Program-made: the position numbers and the translations under genes | NCBI RefSeq assembly: GCF_001570745.1 | Contig: NZ_BCSG01000003.1 | Coordinates: 62,001 to 126,000, forward strand | Length of the DNA stretch: 64,000 nucleotides | Source of the DNA: Alicyclobacillus mali NBRC 102425 | GTDB lineage: Bacteria > Bacillota > Bacilli > Alicyclobacillales > Alicyclobacillaceae | Direction: 5' to 3' | Notes under the pieces: model-generated | Database searches by the model: none | What the model was told of the DNA's origin: nothing | Seen by the model: only the letters and a program-made list of their open reading frames with translations | Shown here: piece after piece, positions 15,331 through 23,459 of the stretch | Layout: each line of letters starts with the position of its first letter | Position numbering within the stretch: the stretch's first letter is position 1

Positions 15331-16806
15331 CTACTCGATGTCCCCGACGAGCCAGTCGTCCTCGTGGCGCACCGGATCTTCACCCAATGTCATGAGCATC
15401 GCGTAACAGAGACCTCCCACGAAAAGCCCCAAGAACCAAGAGTAGTTGTACAATTCCGACAGCGAAGGCGCCAGCAGCCCGATGAACGATGCCAAGAGCC
15501 CTGCCCCCAACGAAACCAAGGCCTTTGGATTCCATCCGGCGCGGTAGCGGAACCCGCCGTCCGCCGTGTAAAAGGCGTCGACTTCGTACTGCCGCTTTCG
15601 CACCAAGTAGAAGTCCGCCATCATGATGCCTGCAACAGGTCCCAGCCCACCTCCTATCGCATTCAGCACGCTGAAAATGACACCGGCGTTGTCGTACCAC
15701 GCCCAAGGCGCAAACAGAAATCCCACGACAATCGCAATGAGCCCTGCTCGCACGAAGTTGAGCCGCTTGGGGAACATGTTGACGAGATCGTAGGCGGGCG
15801 ACACGAGATTGGCGGCGACATTGACCGACAACGTAGCGACGACGAGCGCGAGACAACCGAGCACCTGCACCACTGGACTGTGAAAATGGCCGATGAGTTG
15901 AACCGGGTCAATCACGGCCTTGCCGAACGCGATCAAGGTACCCGAGGTGATGACGATGCTCATGAACGAGAACAGGATGGCCGTGCCTGGAAGTCCCACG
16001 GCTTGCCCGACCACCTGGTCCTTTTGAGAACGTGCAAAGCGCGTGAAATCCGGGATATTCAACACGAGCGTGCTCCACGAGCCGATGAGCCCCGTCACGG
16101 TGAGTCCGAATACACTCCAAAACTTCGCGCCGTGCAGTCGAGACGGCTCCGAGAACGCCGGTCCGAACCCGTGGGCGACGGACAACGCCCAGCCGACAAG
16201 TCCGAGCCCCAGGACAATGACGAGTGGCCCAGCCCAGAGTTCGAAGTGGCGAACCCGTTCAATGCCATGCGACACGATCCACGCGTGTAACAGCCAAAAT
16301 GCGAGCACAGCAATCAGCATGTTCAAGCCCATGCCGATGACGTGGTGAGCGCCGAGGTGATTCCAGCCGGGAATGAGCGCGCCGAGAACGGTGGACAGCG
16401 CCTCGCTGCCGGCGTACGCCTGAATCGAGAACCAAAAGATGGCCACGAACGCCCGGAAAAACACGGGTATTTGAGCACCTCGGTGCCCAAACGCGGCCCG
16501 AGCGAGCACGGGAAAAGGCAATCCATATTTGGCTCCCGCAACGCTGTTCAGGCACATCGCGAGGATGAGGATGGCGTTGGCCACCACCACGGTGAAGATG
16601 GCTTGCGAAACGCTCATGCCAAGCCCCAGGAGACTCGCGGCCGTCTCGTACGAGACGATGTTGTGCACCATGCCCATCCACACGGTGGTGAAGTTGACCC
16701 AACTCCACGTCTTTTTCTCGGGAGAAACGGGGGCCAAGTCCTCGTTGTATAGCGACGGATCGTACGGCTGTGTGAACGACGTCACGCTTTCGACCGGTTG
16801 CGCCAC
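15331..16806 (-). CDS. NCS1 family nucleobase/hydantoin permease
   Basis: This 491-residue integral membrane protein has about 12 helices and the NCS1 N-terminal signature (WSWVNFTTVWMGMVHNIVSY, about residues 35-54). GLPFPVLARAAFGHRGAQIP and ARSQKDQVVGQAVGLPGT are further conserved loops. The family imports uracil, cytosine, allantoin or hydantoins with Na+ or H+. As first gene of the preTA/hydantoinase run, uracil or another pyrimidine is the likely substrate; allantoin is the alternative given the purine genes nearby. The start is a GTG at 16806 with AAGGGGAGAG upstream. Confidence 0.92.
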   Translation of the reverse strand: MAQPVESVTSFTQPYDPSLYNEDLAPVSPEKKTWSWVNFTTVWMGMVHNIVSYETAASLLGLGMSVSQAIFTVVVANAILILAMCLNSVAGAKYGLPFPVLARAAFGHRGAQIPVFFRAFVAIFWFSIQAYAGSEALSTVLGALIPGWNHLGAHHVIGMGLNMLIAVLAFWLLHAWIVSHGIERVRHFELWAGPLVIVLGLGLVGWALSVAHGFGPAFSEPSRLHGAKFWSVFGLTVTGLIGSWSTLVLNIPDFTRFARSQKDQVVGQAVGLPGTAILFSFMSIVITSGTLIAFGKAVIDPVQLIGHFHSPVVQVLGCLALVVATLSVNVAANLVSPAYDLVNMFPKRLNFVRAGLIAIVVGFLFAPWAWYDNAGVIFSVLNAIGGGLGPVAGIMMADFYLVRKRQYEVDAFYTADGGFRYRAGWNPKALVSLGAGLLASFIGLLAPSLSELYNYSWFLGLFVGGLCYAMLMTLGEDPVRHEDDWLVGDIE

Positions 16807-16850
16807 GGATTCTCTCCCCTTTCGAAATCGAGAATGTGATCTTGCTTCGA

Positions 16851-16879
16851 ATCTTAGTGAGAGAACCGAACATGAGCAA
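16851..16879 (-). promoter_or_regulatory. Putative promoter of the pyrimidine-catabolic operon
   Basis: The minus strand has TTGCTC (16874-16879) and TAAGAT (16851-16856) separated by 17 bp, 45 nt before the permease start. Each hexamer matches the consensus at 4 of 6 positions. The 176-bp gap between the M20 hydrolase and the permease is otherwise noncoding, apart from a 5-bp hairpin (CGAAG/CTTCG) near 16935. Confidence 0.42.
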
Positions 16880-16982
16880 CCAGATATGTAATGTTATCTT
16901 ACCTAGACTGTGTTTTCGTGCGATGTTTCCGAAGTGACCCTTCGACGTTTGTGCGCCATTCACAACCCAAATGTCATGCTAT

Positions 16983-18227
16983 CTACCATACACATGCAAT
17001 GCCCAGGAGATCCGCCAGCGTTCCTGCCACCACACGCGTGGCGAGGGCGAGATCGCGCAGGCTCACGCGCTCGTCCGCACGATGTCCGCGCGCATCCGCG
17101 AGGTGGCGCGGCCCCGCACCGTACATGATGACCGGAATGCCGAAGGATGCGAAGTGCCGCGCGTCCGTGTACAGCGGCACCCCCTCTGCCGGAAGGTGTT
17201 CGCCGATGACAGCGAGGGCATTCCGTTCAAGCGCTTCGTGAAGTGGCGTGCCAAGGGCAAGGGGGCGTAAGCTTTCGGCGCGCAACAGCTGCGTCACCTC
17301 ACAGCGGACGTCCGGGAACGGACGAACGCTCTCCGCGATGACAGCTCGCAGCTCTGCCTCGACGAGATCCAGATCCTCTTCGGGAATGACACGGCGATCC
17401 AGCCGGATCACGCACGCGTCTGGCACGACGTTGGTGTGGATGCCGGCGTGGCAGGTGCCCACCACCAGCGTGGGCCGTTCAATGCCCGGCACGCGCGAAC
17501 GAAGGGTGCCGATCTCGTCCCGATACCGATACAGGCGAGTCAACAAGGCGTTCCCCGCCTCCAGCGCATCCGCGCCGAGATGGGGCATGGCCGCATGGGC
17601 GGATCGCCCCGTGAGCCGGACTTCCAGGTGCAAACAGCCGTTGTGTGCCACGCCCAGGGTGTACGTCGAACCCGCGCACAGGGCGTAATCGGGCGCAATC
17701 GCGCCCCGCTCCAACAGCCGGCGAGGGCCGAGATGACCGCCAGTCTCCTCGTCCATATTGAAGACCAGCGCGACTCGCCCGCACCCCGCCGCGCCGAGGC
17801 GTTTCACCGCGAGCGCCGCAAACGTGTAGACCGCGATGTCGGATTTGGATACGGCCGCTCCCCGCCCGTAGAGATAGCCGCCGTCGATCACGCCTCCATA
17901 GGGTGGGTACGTCCAGCCAAGGCCCGGAGGCACCACGTCGCCATGCGCGTTCAGGACCACTTCAGGCCCTCCGCCCCCGAACGACAGCCTGGCGACGACA
18001 CTGCCGGCGGCCACCTGCCCATAACGAGCAGCCTCTTCTCCCTCGACGAGATCGACCTCTACGGATTCGATGCCGAGCCGCTCCAAGGACACCTTCAACA
18101 TCTCCAGCATGGATCGCGCGTCGCCAGGCGGATTGTCCGTCGGCGTTTGCACCAGGGACTGAAGAAACGCCACCTCCTCGCTCATCGCGTCGTCGACCAG
18201 CCGCCACAGATCAGGCTTGCACGGCAT
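16983..18227 (-). CDS. M20 family metallohydrolase with altered metal-site motif
   Basis: This 414-residue ArgE/DapE-like amidohydrolase has metal ligands His95 and Asp97 (NAHGDVV), catalytic Glu160 and ligand Glu161 (DEETGG), and an insertion dimerisation domain (VRLTGRSAHAAMPHLGADAL). The usual bridging Asp in GRGxxDxKG is replaced: the sequence is GRGAAVSKSD, with Val126 in the Asp slot and Asp130 four residues later. I recall a subfamily sharing SKSD, so the enzyme may still be active with shifted geometry. The ATG at 18227 overlaps the deaminase gene by 17 nt. Position in a nucleobase cluster suggests an N-acyl or N-carbamoyl substrate, but this is not established. Confidence 0.82.
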   Translation of the reverse strand: MPCKPDLWRLVDDAMSEEVAFLQSLVQTPTDNPPGDARSMLEMLKVSLERLGIESVEVDLVEGEEAARYGQVAAGSVVARLSFGGGGPEVVLNAHGDVVPPGLGWTYPPYGGVIDGGYLYGRGAAVSKSDIAVYTFAALAVKRLGAAGCGRVALVFNMDEETGGHLGPRRLLERGAIAPDYALCAGSTYTLGVAHNGCLHLEVRLTGRSAHAAMPHLGADALEAGNALLTRLYRYRDEIGTLRSRVPGIERPTLVVGTCHAGIHTNVVPDACVIRLDRRVIPEEDLDLVEAELRAVIAESVRPFPDVRCEVTQLLRAESLRPLALGTPLHEALERNALAVIGEHLPAEGVPLYTDARHFASFGIPVIMYGAGPRHLADARGHRADERVSLRDLALATRVVAGTLADLLGIACVW

Positions 18228-19572
18228 GGCTCGGCACCCCCGTTTCCCCAAAGGCCCGCCGCATCACCCGCTTGGCGGATCGGTCGGCTCGCTTCAGAAC
18301 GTCGCCGCGATCGAGCGTCAGAACCACGCCGCCCTCCATCACGATCCGCCCGTGAATGATGCTCATGACCACGTTGTCGCGCGTCGCCGAGTAGACCACG
18401 CGGCTCACGGGATCCACGCCGACGGAGGGATAGGTGTGAAAGTCGCGGAGATCCAACAGAATGATGTCCGCGAGCTTGCCGGGTTCGAGGCTCCCAATTT
18501 CGCTCGCGAGACCGGCCACGTGCGCACCTCCCACGGTTGCCATGCGCAAAACGTCGCACGCCGACAGCGCCAGCGCACCGCGCGTCACCTTCTGCAACAT
18601 CGCGGCATACCGCATCTCGTGGAACATGTCGAGATTGTTATTGCAGGGCGCTCCATCGGCACCCAGGCCCGTTTGGCAGCCCGACGACAAGAGCGCGGGA
18701 ACATCGGCGATCCCAGAAGCCAATTTGCAATTGGAACCGGGGCAATGAGCGACGCGCACGCCGCGGCGCACCAGTATTTGGCGCTCATGCTCATCCAGCC
18801 AGACGCAGTGAGCCAGGATGAGCCGTTCGTTCGCCAGACCCAGGTGGTCCAGATAGGCCACGTTGCGCATGCCTCGGCTGGCCTCCACGAGTGCGATCTC
18901 GTCCCGATTTTCGGCCGCGTGCGTGTGGACGTCGACCTGGTACTTGAGGGACAAATCGCGAACCGCCGTGAGCAATGGCTCTGTGCACGACAACACGAAG
19001 CGCGGGCAGAACGCGTACCGAATGCGCGACTCGTCTCGGCCGTGCCACGCCTCAAGCAGGCGCACACTCTCCTCCAGCGAAGCCTCCGTCGTCTCCTGCA
19101 GCCCGGGTGGCACGCCTTCTCCGTCATCCATCATGGCCTTGCCAGAGACGGCACGAATGCCCGTCTCTCGAATGGCGTGAAAAGCAGCCTCCGTGTGGTG
19201 CACCGTCTCCATGTCCACGATGGTCGTGGTCCCGCTCCGAATCAATTCGCCGATTCCGAGCATGGCGGAGTCATAGACCGACTCCTCGTCGTGCGCCGCT
19301 TCGAGCGGCCAAATTCTCGTTCTGAGCCAATCCAAGAGTTCCAGGTCATCCGCCATGCCGCGGAACAAGGTCTGACAAAGGTGAACGTGCGTCTGCACAA
19401 ATCCCGGCATCGCGACGAGCCCCTTCGCCGAGATGACGCGATCGACATCGCCCGGGTGTCCCACATCGCCCACAGCAGCGATTCGCGAGCCATCGATGAG
19501 CAAGTCTCCTTGGACGATCTCGTCACGAGCATTCATCGTGATGATCTGCGCGTCGTGAATCCAAATCCGCAT
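18211..19572 (-). CDS. COG0402 amidohydrolase, probable purine deaminase
   Basis: This 453-residue mononuclear amidohydrolase of the TrzA/SsnA/guanine-deaminase group has metal ligands in QTHVHLCQTLFRGMADDLEL (about residue 65 on), HTHAAE, LILAHCVWLD and GADGAPCNNN (catalytic Asp). The sequence type is close to 5'-deoxyadenosine/S-adenosylhomocysteine deaminases and N-ethylammeline chlorohydrolase-like proteins. Next to uricase and xanthine dehydrogenase genes, guanine or 8-oxoguanine deamination is the contextual guess. The ATG at 19572 has AGGAGG 6 nt upstream; the frame beyond it crosses the repeat-bearing promoter region. It is divergent from the uricase operon and coupled to the M20 gene. 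Confidence 0.85.
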   Translation of the reverse strand: MRIWIHDAQIITMNARDEIVQGDLLIDGSRIAAVGDVGHPGDVDRVISAKGLVAMPGFVQTHVHLCQTLFRGMADDLELLDWLRTRIWPLEAAHDEESVYDSAMLGIGELIRSGTTTIVDMETVHHTEAAFHAIRETGIRAVSGKAMMDDGEGVPPGLQETTEASLEESVRLLEAWHGRDESRIRYAFCPRFVLSCTEPLLTAVRDLSLKYQVDVHTHAAENRDEIALVEASRGMRNVAYLDHLGLANERLILAHCVWLDEHERQILVRRGVRVAHCPGSNCKLASGIADVPALLSSGCQTGLGADGAPCNNNLDMFHEMRYAAMLQKVTRGALALSACDVLRMATVGGAHVAGLASEIGSLEPGKLADIILLDLRDFHTYPSVGVDPVSRVVYSATRDNVVMSIIHGRIVMEGGVVLTLDRGDVLKRADRSAKRVMRRAFGETGVPSHAVQA

Positions 19573-19637
19573 GGCCGACCTCCTGCGCGCCAGTGGCGCA
19601 AACCGATTTCCGTCGAGGATAGCAGATGGTGAGCACC

Positions 19638-19707
19638 TTGCGTGAGATATATTGACCAAAATGAGGCTCTTCGTTTTTGGAATCCGCATTGCGTGAGATG
19701 TATTGAC
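19638..19707 (+). repeat. Two direct repeats of a 19-bp element between divergent purine genes
   Basis: TTGCGTGAGATATATTGAC (19638-19656) recurs as TTGCGTGAGATGTATTGAC (19689-19707), with one mismatch and a 51-bp period of about five helical turns. The second copy supplies the -35 of the uricase operon promoter. Spacing and position suggest two binding sites for one regulator, possibly PucR, controlling both divergent transcripts. Confidence 0.75.
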
Positions 19708-19732
19708 GCAAACAATCGTCGCTCTGTACAAT
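19703..19732 (+). promoter_or_regulatory. Promoter of the OHCU decarboxylase-uricase-HIU hydrolase operon
   Basis: TTGACG (19703-19708) and TACAAT (19727-19732) are separated by 18 bp, 36 nt before the first start codon. The -35 lies inside the downstream copy of the 19-bp direct repeat, so a protein bound there would repress or contact polymerase. Confidence 0.65.
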
Positions 19733-19768
19733 CGCAGCAAGTTGCGTGGCGAGGTGAGGACAACGAGT

Positions 19769-20272
19769 ATGACACCAGGTGCGTGGCAAGAACTGAAGAA
19801 AGCCTCCTTCTTGGAGATCTACGGAGACTGCTTCGAACACTCCCCGCACTTCGCCGCCCGCTTGTATGACCTCGGCCCATTCTCCGATTGGGCGGAGGTC
19901 GATCGCGCCGTGCGTTCCGTCGTGTTCCAGGCCCCGCAGCCTGAGCAGGAGGCGCTGATTCAGGCGCACCCTCGCCTCGGCGAACAAAGTCCCATGAGCG
20001 CGTTGTCCTCACAAGAGCAGCGCAGGTCGGGACTCGCGAGCCTTGACCCCGAGCGAGCAGCCGAACTTCAACAGCTGACGCGAACGTACGAAGAAAAGTT
20101 CGGATTCCCCTTCGTCCTCTGCGTACACGGAAAGCAAACCGAGGAAATCCTCGAATCCGTCCGCGAGCGCCTGAACCAGACACAGGAAGCCGAATTTCAG
20201 CGAGCCTTGGAAGAAATATGTTGTATCGCACTTCAACGCCTGAAGGCGCGAAGCGCTGTGACGCGATCGTGA
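19769..20272 (+). CDS. OHCU decarboxylase (2-oxo-4-hydroxy-4-carboxy-5-ureidoimidazoline decarboxylase)
   Basis: This 167-residue helical enzyme performs the last step from urate to S-allantoin. The catalytic His is in AHPRLGE (about residues 68-74). The conserved C-terminal block KFGFPFVLCVHGK is complete. The ATG at 19769 follows GAGGTGAGG. In Bacillus this domain is fused to uricase as PucL; here it is a separate gene ending 14 bp before uricase. It forms one operon with uricase and HIU hydrolase, so all three steps from urate to allantoin are co-expressed. Confidence 0.94.
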   Translation: MTPGAWQELKKASFLEIYGDCFEHSPHFAARLYDLGPFSDWAEVDRAVRSVVFQAPQPEQEALIQAHPRLGEQSPMSALSSQEQRRSGLASLDPERAAELQQLTRTYEEKFGFPFVLCVHGKQTEEILESVRERLNQTQEAEFQRALEEICCIALQRLKARSAVTRS

Positions 20273-20286
20273 AGGAGGTCATGAGG

Positions 20287-21270
20287 ATGGAGAGCCACTC
20301 TCCGCTCGGCATCTACTACGGAAAAGACGATGTCTACGTGTATCGCACGTGCCACACACCCCTTCGCGCCTGGACGCGGATTCACGAATCGCCTGTCGAA
20401 TTCCGCGATCAGACCGTCTTTGGCGCTCGGGTCCGAATGGCCGTCGAAGGCGACGCGTTCCTGCCGTCGTTTCGCGACGGAGACAATCGGGACGTGATCG
20501 CCACGGACTCGATGAAAAATTTTCTGCTTCGGCACGCCGCACTGTATGAAGGCCCTTCGCTCGACGGTTATCTGGCGTTTGCAGGGCGCTGCTTTCTCGA
20601 AACGTATCCTCACGTGCGCGCCGTAGAGCTCTACGCGGACGAACAAGTGTTTCGTCCGGTCCCCGTGCCTGGAGCGGAAGGATTCGAGGACAGCACCCTC
20701 GTCTTTCTCCACAGCCGCAACGAATGGTCCACCGCCGAACTCCGCATGGAACGTCATCCGGACGGGAGCCCATTCGTGGTGTGGCATCGCTCCGGCCTAG
20801 ACGGTCTGCACCTGATTAAGATTCGCGGCAACTCGTTCGTCGGCTACATCCGCGACGAATACACCACCTTGCCCGAGGACTCCAACCGACCGCTGTACGT
20901 GTTTCTCAGCGCTCGATGGACGTACGTCGATCCGCTGAGCGCGCTTTCGAATCAAGCGACAGGGTACATCCTTGCGGAGCAAATCCGCGACCTCGCAGGA
21001 GCCGTCTTCCACGCCCTGGACACCCGGTCCATCCAACACCTGATCCACCGGATCTGCGCGCTGGCGCTGCTCCGTTTCCCGCAGCTCGAGTCCATCACGT
21101 TCCAATCGCAGAACCGGACGTGGGAGCGCATTGTCGAAACAGCAGACGGACGCGGACAAGTCTATACCGAGCCCCGCCCGCCTTTCGGCTTTCAGGGGAT
21201 CACCATGACGCGAGCCGACCTAGCGGAACAGTGGCCACACTTCGAGGCAGAATGGGAGACCGCGACATGA
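20287..21270 (+). CDS. Uricase (urate oxidase)
   Basis: This 327-residue cofactor-free oxidase converts urate and O2 to 5-hydroxyisourate. The catalytic Lys is in YYGKDDVYVYR (about residue 11) and the partner Thr in ATDSMKNFLL (about residue 71). FVGYIRDEYTTLPE and QATGYI are further conserved uricase blocks. Two in-frame ATGs, 20281 and 20287, follow AAGGAGG; the second has the better 8-nt spacing. The stop codon overlaps the start of HIU hydrolase. It is unfused, unlike Bacillus PucL. Confidence 0.95.
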   Translation: MESHSPLGIYYGKDDVYVYRTCHTPLRAWTRIHESPVEFRDQTVFGARVRMAVEGDAFLPSFRDGDNRDVIATDSMKNFLLRHAALYEGPSLDGYLAFAGRCFLETYPHVRAVELYADEQVFRPVPVPGAEGFEDSTLVFLHSRNEWSTAELRMERHPDGSPFVVWHRSGLDGLHLIKIRGNSFVGYIRDEYTTLPEDSNRPLYVFLSARWTYVDPLSALSNQATGYILAEQIRDLAGAVFHALDTRSIQHLIHRICALALLRFPQLESITFQSQNRTWERIVETADGRGQVYTEPRPPFGFQGITMTRADLAEQWPHFEAEWETAT

Positions 21271-21629
21271 TGAGCGGATGCATCACAACGCACATTCTCG
21301 ATCTCGCCCGAGGGCTTCCCGCGGGCGGGATCGAGGTGGAACTCTGGCGTCTTGTGCCACAGAGGGAACCTTATCGAGTGTGCAAGTGCAGGACCGGACC
21401 CGATGGCCGTCCACCCCAGCCCTTGTCAGAAGGGCACGCTATCGAAACAGGCGAGTACGAAATCGTTCTTCACACGAAGGCGTACTACGCAGCAACAGGC
21501 GGGTTATTCAGCGCAGAAACCATATTCCCCGTCGCGCGCGTTCGATTCCACGTCAACGATCCTTCACAGCACTATCACATCCCTGTCCTCATCACCCCAT
21601 CCAGCTTCACGGCGTATCGGGGCAGTTAG
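21267..21629 (+). CDS. pucM: 5-Hydroxyisourate hydrolase (transthyretin-like, PucM)
   Basis: This 120-residue transthyretin-fold hydrolase has the family signature ITTHILDLARGLPA at the N-terminus and the C-terminal YRGS tetrapeptide (TAYRGS), both with catalytic residues. It hydrolyses 5-hydroxyisourate to OHCU. The ATG at 21267 (ATGATG) overlaps the uricase stop by 4 nt, so translation is coupled. Its stop overlaps the pucR stop codon on the other strand by 4 nt. Confidence 0.96.
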   Translation: MMSGCITTHILDLARGLPAGGIEVELWRLVPQREPYRVCKCRTGPDGRPPQPLSEGHAIETGEYEIVLHTKAYYAATGGLFSAETIFPVARVRFHVNDPSQHYHIPVLITPSSFTAYRGS

Positions 21630-23275
21630 CCCCATACGCCGGACACTCGCTGGGCCTGTGGATCCACGCGAGTCATCAGCCGATGAATGTGCAGCGCCAA
21701 CCGGATCTGCAGCGTCGCATCAGGGTCTTTCAGCGACAGCTTACACAACTGCTCGCATTTGCCGAGGCGGTATAAAACTGTATTTCGATGCAAGTACAGC
21801 TGCTTTCCTGTTTCCGCCACGTTTCCGTGCAAATCCAGAAACGTTGCCAACGTGTGAAGCAGTACATCTCGCTCGTCCGCTGGTAGCGCAAGAATGGGCC
21901 CCAGGACAGCCTCGCGGAATTCGCACAACTTTTCGTACGGAAGAAGATGTACGAGATCCGAGAGGTTTCGCACGCCGGCCCTCGCAATGACGGGGCGATC
22001 TCCCGCTCGGCGCTGTTCTTCTTCCAAGGTGCTCCATGCTTCTTTCAGCGAGCGCGCCAAGCCTTCCACATTGCCCACTGGATTGCCAATCCCAATCGAC
22101 ACGGGGTATCCCATGGCCATCCAGACCTGCGCCTGGAGGGCGCGAAACGTCCCCTCTTTTCCCGCCTGGTCCTGACTGGGAAGATGGCGGACGACGGCCA
22201 CGTGTCGATTCCACAGGAAAACGGACACGTCTTCCCCCGCTTCCACAAGCCAGCGCTTGCTCCACTCCGCGAGCCGCTCCATTTCACGCGACCGCGGGAT
22301 GGCCGGCCGGACCTGCCTGTCGCGAGACATCGCGAACGGTCTGAGAAGAACACATTGGTGCAGCGCGGCGCGGTGAATTCCGTATGGCTTGCCCGCCGTG
22401 ACGATCTCGGCTTCGGTCGCGAGTTCAGCGGAAACCACCGCTTCGAAATACGATTCCGAGGCACGGCGCGCGCCGTCGCGAACCGCCTGGCGCTTCCCCA
22501 TTTCCACAGAGAGGACGGGCATGACCTCAGCCATCATGCGCTGAAAGCCGGGCAGATGACTCACGCGTCCTCCGATAGCGATAAGATACGCACATGGGTG
22601 ATCAATCCACACAGGAAAGGCCTCAATCTCGGTTCCTCGACTGCCACCTCGCACGCACATCCAGATGCACTTTCCGGGTTCGGCAGACACCGCCGCCCAA
22701 CGAGCTGACAACACCTCCGTCTCTCCCGCCCCGTCACTCGCCACCAAACGTTCTCCCGTCCATTCCAACAAGGCGAACGGGCGACCGATAGCCCTTTCCA
22801 ACGAGTTCAGGAGGTCGTCCAGGCTCCTCCCCTCCATCATCCATCTGGCAAACTCCTTCTGCGCTCGCATCGATTCCAACCATTCAGCTGCCCGCCGGTC
22901 CATCAGATGGGCAATACAAGCCGACACAATCTCCCCCAAAGCGTATGTGTTCGGCAATTCGATCAGCGGAAACGCCGCTTCACGTGCTGCGGCCACAACT
23001 TCTTCAGGGATCGAGAACCAAAAGCGCTGGGTTTTTAATGCAAGTCCTGCGCACCCCTTCTTCGCCATCTGGCGGACCAGTTCGACTAGCTTCTCGGTAT
23101 CTCCTCGGAGAGCGTAAGCCGTTGTAACGAGAAGTTCATGAGGTTTTAGGAAGTCGAGAATATCAGGCGCATCCATCATGTTGACGGACTCGACCGTACG
23201 CCAACCTCCATCTTTCCCAGCAAGCCAACGGGCGCCTTCAAAAACCGGAAGTGCGAACAATTCCGAGACGCGCAT
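21626..23275 (-). CDS. pucR: PucR family purine catabolism regulator
   Basis: This 549-residue regulator has an N-terminal PucR sensory domain (about residues 1-125, MRVSELFALPVFEGARWLAG and NTYALGEIVSACIAHL), a GGDEF-like middle region and a C-terminal HTH_30 (TLATFLDLHGNVAETGKQLY and HRNTVLYRLGK, about 475-515). In Bacillus subtilis PucR controls purine catabolic genes in response to allantoin-pathway metabolites. Here it lies between the uricase operon and the allantoinase operon and is divergent from the latter. The ATG at 23275 has AAGGAGG upstream. It is the only dedicated regulator in the island, so it may govern all purine operons. Confidence 0.94.
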   Translation of the reverse strand: MRVSELFALPVFEGARWLAGKDGGWRTVESVNMMDAPDILDFLKPHELLVTTAYALRGDTEKLVELVRQMAKKGCAGLALKTQRFWFSIPEEVVAAAREAAFPLIELPNTYALGEIVSACIAHLMDRRAAEWLESMRAQKEFARWMMEGRSLDDLLNSLERAIGRPFALLEWTGERLVASDGAGETEVLSARWAAVSAEPGKCIWMCVRGGSRGTEIEAFPVWIDHPCAYLIAIGGRVSHLPGFQRMMAEVMPVLSVEMGKRQAVRDGARRASESYFEAVVSAELATEAEIVTAGKPYGIHRAALHQCVLLRPFAMSRDRQVRPAIPRSREMERLAEWSKRWLVEAGEDVSVFLWNRHVAVVRHLPSQDQAGKEGTFRALQAQVWMAMGYPVSIGIGNPVGNVEGLARSLKEAWSTLEEEQRRAGDRPVIARAGVRNLSDLVHLLPYEKLCEFREAVLGPILALPADERDVLLHTLATFLDLHGNVAETGKQLYLHRNTVLYRLGKCEQLCKLSLKDPDATLQIRLALHIHRLMTRVDPQAQRVSGVWG

Positions 23276-23287
23276 TGCCCTTCCTCC

Positions 23288-23305
23288 TTATGTTATAAAA
23301 CATAA
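23288..23305. promoter_or_regulatory. Palindrome in the pucR leader
   Basis: TTATGTT-ATAA-AACATAA is a perfect 7-4-7 inverted repeat immediately upstream of the pucR ribosome binding site. It could be an autoregulatory operator or an RNA hairpin masking the AAGGAGG. No second copy was noticed in the window. Confidence 0.5.
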
Positions 23306-23338
23306 CGCAAAAATCAGGAACCCAACGGCTATATGCGA

Positions 23339-23344
23339 ATTATA
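23339..23344 (-). promoter_or_regulatory. Putative -10 box of pucR
   Basis: A perfect TATAAT on the minus strand lies 64 nt before the pucR ATG, with a weak -35 (CTCAAA, 17-bp spacer). On the opposite strand TATAAG (23368-23373) and TACAAT (23403-23408) are candidate -10 boxes for the allantoinase operon, neither with a good -35. That is consistent with an activator requirement. Confidence 0.45.
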
Positions 23345-23459
23345 CGATGATTTTCGCGGAATTTGAGTATAAGATCTATCGATTTTCTCACATTCATCCG
23401 ATTACAATGAGGCTGAACTCAAACTTTGTCATGATCATTTACATCTTCATGAAAGGACG

